From Kitasatospora xanthocidica (GTDB lineage Bacteria; Actinomycetota; Actinomycetes; Streptomycetales; Streptomycetaceae), in assembly GCF_014656195.1 (NCBI RefSeq), contig NZ_BNBY01000025.1:62001-126000 (forward strand): a DNA stretch of 64,000 nt, written 5' to 3'. The position numbers were made by a program, and so were the translations under genes. Shown here in pieces: positions 62,071 to 64,000 of this stretch; the stretch's first letter is position 1, and each line of letters starts with the position of its first letter. The notes beneath the pieces are model-generated. The model saw only the letters and a program-made list of their open reading frames with translations. It made no database searches and was not told the origin of the DNA.

Positions 62071-63189
62071 ATGCCCGAGGAGATCGAGAAGGCAGACAAG
62101 GTCGGCAGCGTCAGCGCGGACCGGTACGCGCAGATCGTCGCCGAGCTGCGGAAGCTGGTCGAGGAGACCAGCCGCGCGCAGTTCACGATCGGCGACTACG
62201 CGCTGGAGGTCGAGCCGATGCGCGGACCGGGCGGCTCGGCGCCGGCCGACGACCTGTTCACCGTCAAGGACTCGCTGTTCCGCCTGGCCGAGGACATCGG
62301 GCTGAGCTACGCGTTCGTCAAGGAAGCAAGGTGGACGGCCTCGCGCTGGCCGGCCGAGCGCCGGCAGAGCGGGGTGTCGTTCACGGTTCACAAGATCCTC
62401 GCGGGGATATCCGACGAGCGGGAGCGGTTCGCCGCGATCGTCACCCCGCCGGAGGGCAAGGCGAGGTGGACGGCGGACGGAGCCCGGCGGCGCGTCGGCC
62501 GACAGGTCGAGAACCCTGTCACCCCGCAGGAGAAGGTCAGCGCGATCCACGCCCTCGCCCAGGACGAGGAGGTCGCCGCGACGGTCACCGGCGATCTGCT
62601 GCGGCGCCCGGCGGTGGTCGCCCAGGTCAAGCCGGAGGACAAGGTCCGGGTGGTCGCCGAGCTGACCCGCGACGACGAGGTGGCGGCCGCGGTCGCCCCG
62701 GAGTTCCTGCGGCGCCCGGCCGTCGTTGCCCGGGTCGCCCCGGCAGAGAAGGTGAAGGTTGTCGAGGAGCTGACCCGCGACGAGACCGTCGCCGCCGAGG
62801 TGACCACCGGCTTGCTGCGGCGCCCGGATGTCGCGGCCCGGGCGATGGCCGACGACACCGCCCGCCACCAGGTCAACCACGCCCAGGTTGAGCGCGGCCG
62901 GCAAGCCCGCGAGAACTTCGAGGAGACCAGCCCCGTCGCGCCGGCCATCCGCCAGATCGACCGGACGGTGGAGTTCCTGGACCTGGTGACCGCCTGCCAC
63001 GCGTTCGTGGCCGCCGCCGGCCGGGTCGTCCCGGGCCTGCGCGACCGGGAGCTCGGTGACGACGAGCGCGTGATCGTCCACGAGAACGTCGCCCGGGTGA
63101 GGGCGACGCTGGACTGGATCGAGACGGCGGTCGACACCGGGCAGGTCGACGTCGACGGCGAGCTGGCCCGGCTTCTGCAAGGCGAGTAG
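62071..63189 (+). CDS. DUF6192-like protein with internal repeats
   Basis: 372 residues, ATG at 62071. The N-terminal half (YAQIVAELRKLVEETSRAQF, GDYALEVEP, DLFTVKDSLFRLAEDIGL) is the family pattern I know as DUF6192. Residues 175-275 hold three similar units of about 30 residues, ending GDLLRRPAVVAQVKPEDKV, PEFLRRPAVVARVAPAEKV and TGLLRRPDVAARAM. It is helical and soluble, and precedes the RacP-like gene by 3 nt. I recall such pairs on streptomycete plasmids and islands. Confidence 0.75.
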   Translation: MPEEIEKADKVGSVSADRYAQIVAELRKLVEETSRAQFTIGDYALEVEPMRGPGGSAPADDLFTVKDSLFRLAEDIGLSYAFVKEARWTASRWPAERRQSGVSFTVHKILAGISDERERFAAIVTPPEGKARWTADGARRRVGRQVENPVTPQEKVSAIHALAQDEEVAATVTGDLLRRPAVVAQVKPEDKVRVVAELTRDDEVAAAVAPEFLRRPAVVARVAPAEKVKVVEELTRDETVAAEVTTGLLRRPDVAARAMADDTARHQVNHAQVERGRQARENFEETSPVAPAIRQIDRTVEFLDLVTACHAFVAAAGRVVPGLRDRELGDDERVIVHENVARVRATLDWIETAVDTGQVDVDGELARLLQGE

Positions 63190-63192
63190 GCC

Positions 63193-63621
63193 ATGCCCCG
63201 CGCCTCCGAGCGCAGGTCCGCCGCTGCCGAGCGCCACGCCGACACCGTCCGGTTCGTCCTCTTCGAGGCCAGGCCCGCGGGCCTTGCCTTCAACCAGCTC
63301 AGCCGGGCGGCCGACCTGAGCCCGAGCCAGACCCGGGCGGGGCTCGCCTGCCTGCGCGACATCATCGCCGAACGCGGCTGGCCGCCGCTGATCTGGACCA
63401 GGGCGGACGGCTACAAGTTCTGCTCCGACCCCACCGAGCTGCAGGCCGTCGAAGTCGCGGTGATCCGCGAGAAGCTCACCGAGATCCGCCGCTTCATCAC
63501 CGGCATCGTCGCCCCGCACCTCGCCCTGCAACCGAAGGGCCGGTGGGTGAAGCACCTGAACACCCAGCTCAACTCGGTGGAGTCCACGCTCGAAATGATC
63601 GCGGACTACAGCGACGTCTGA
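63193..63621 (+). CDS. RacP-like winged-helix protein
   Basis: 142 residues from an ATG three bases after the DUF6192-like stop. ADTVRFVLFEARPAGLAFNQ and LSRAADLSPSQTRAGLACLR form a winged helix, followed by GWPPLIWTRADGYKFCSD and AVEVAVIREKLTEIRRFITG. This matches streptomycete proteins annotated RacP. DNA binding is expected. The operon ends with a perfect terminator. Confidence 0.7.
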   Translation: MPRASERRSAAAERHADTVRFVLFEARPAGLAFNQLSRAADLSPSQTRAGLACLRDIIAERGWPPLIWTRADGYKFCSDPTELQAVEVAVIREKLTEIRRFITGIVAPHLALQPKGRWVKHLNTQLNSVESTLEMIADYSDV

Positions 63622-63623
63622 CC

Positions 63624-63664
63624 GGTCCGGGTTCCGGACGGCCCCGCCGTCCGGAACCCGGACC
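63624..63664 (+). terminator. Perfect 18-bp hairpin
   Basis: GGTCCGGGTTCCGGACGG and its exact complement are separated by CCCCG, starting three bases after the RacP-like stop. It is the strongest hairpin noticed in the window, and should end the DUF6192-RacP transcript. Confidence 0.85.
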
Positions 63665-63688
63665 TTCGCCATGAGGGGAGGAAGGCGC

Positions 63689-64000
63689 ATGGCCCGGCGC
63701 CGCTGCTATCCGTCGGACACCTGGGACGACGAGTGGGCGCTGATCGAACCGCTGCTGCCGACCCCGGCCTGCGAGACGAAGGCCGGCGGGCGGCCGGAGA
63801 AGCACCCGCGCCGGGAGATCGTGGACGCGATTCGGTACGTCGTGGACACAGGATGCAAGTGGCGCGCGCTGCCGAAGGACTTCCCGCCCTGGCGGACCTG
63901 CTACGGCTTCATGGCGCGCTGGGCGGCGGCCGGCGTCGTCGGGCGGATCCGCGACCAACTGCGCGAGCGGGTTCGCCGGGACATGGGCCGGGCCCCGGGC
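63689..64000 (+). CDS. IS5-family transposase, cut by the window edge
   Basis: The ATG at 63689 follows GGGGAGGAAG and opens 104 codons to the window end. SDTWDDEWALIEPLLPTPAC, GRPEKHPRREIVDAIRYVVD and WRALPKDFPPWRTCYGF are the N-terminal (DUF4096-like) part of IS5-family transposases. It differs from the IS427-type copy at 23459. The catalytic residues lie beyond the window. Confidence 0.88.
   Translation, partial: MARRRCYPSDTWDDEWALIEPLLPTPACETKAGGRPEKHPRREIVDAIRYVVDTGCKWRALPKDFPPWRTCYGFMARWAAAGVVGRIRDQLRERVRRDMGRAPG

Overview
The window is about 70% or more G+C, with GTG starts, four-base ATGA/GTGA gene overlaps, leaderless genes (an actinobacterial -10 hexamer about 6 nt before the start codon) and several protein families I know mainly from Streptomyces and Kitasatospora (MmyB-type and TPR-fused Xre regulators, families resembling DUF6000, DUF5959, DUF6247, DUF6192, RacP, Imm21 and EACC1). 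It is most likely an accessory segment of a Streptomyces-like chromosome (arm or genomic island) or a large plasmid. No core metabolic cluster, rRNA or tRNA gene was found. A 5'-truncated MurJ-type flippase is the only housekeeping-like gene.

Layout. 1-9.9 kb: secreted FG-GAP protein, small membrane protein, HAD hydrolase, TPR regulator, overlapping zinc-ribbon micro-genes, a broken HNH nuclease and a lipoprotein. 9.9-12 kb: CRISPR array with a leader-like flank next to a candidate modification-dependent HNH nuclease and MazG-like gene. 12.6-17.9 kb: cREC receiver-like gene, MmyB regulator divergent from an alpha/beta hydrolase, a methyltransferase, and an operon of three paralogous secreted four-cysteine proteins. 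18-35 kb: insertion-sequence-rich zone (IS481 remnant, IS21 with a broken istB, IS427/IS5, ISAs1, ISL3, plus solo IS ends) enclosing an EACC1-caspase conflict pair and HEAT- or TPR-repeat proteins. 35-46 kb: immunity-like proteins (two SUKH-like, one Imm21), a HEAT-repeat protein, a P-loop-less adenylate-kinase paralogue and a second HAD hydrolase about 83% identical to the first. 46-48.5 kb: a toxin-antitoxin-like pair lying directly downstream of the 23-repeat CRISPR array. 48.7-61 kb: dehydrogenase/LysR pair, Mrr-like membrane nuclease, VapBC-like pair, truncated MurJ, a 2H phosphoesterase, and a large nSTAND-WD40 protein with a divergent partner. 61-64 kb: zinc-finger gene, DUF6192-RacP pair, strong terminator and the start of an IS5-family transposase.

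The unifying theme is biological conflict. Eight CRISPR loci of type I-E-like repeats (29-nt repeat, 32-nt spacer) all lie in one orientation, yet no cas gene is visible in 64 kb. Between them sit restriction-like nucleases, a caspase module, a STAND NTPase sensor, toxin-antitoxin pairs and orphan immunity genes. Only two arrays (9963-10356 and 47051-48420) keep a similar leader-like flank at the high-coordinate end, so crRNAs should be read on the minus strand. Transcription of the big array would run directly into the toxin-antitoxin-like operon beginning 25 nt beyond its last repeat.

The most promising candidates for undescribed biology are: (i) the CRISPR array coupled to the DUF6247-like/toxin-like operon; (ii) the EACC1-caspase-HTH pair; (iii) the WD40 nSTAND protein and its divergent partner, which share a GRD tag motif; (iv) the three-gene secreted four-cysteine family; and (v) the reader-HNH plus MazG operon. 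All family names were assigned by eye from motifs, without database searches.
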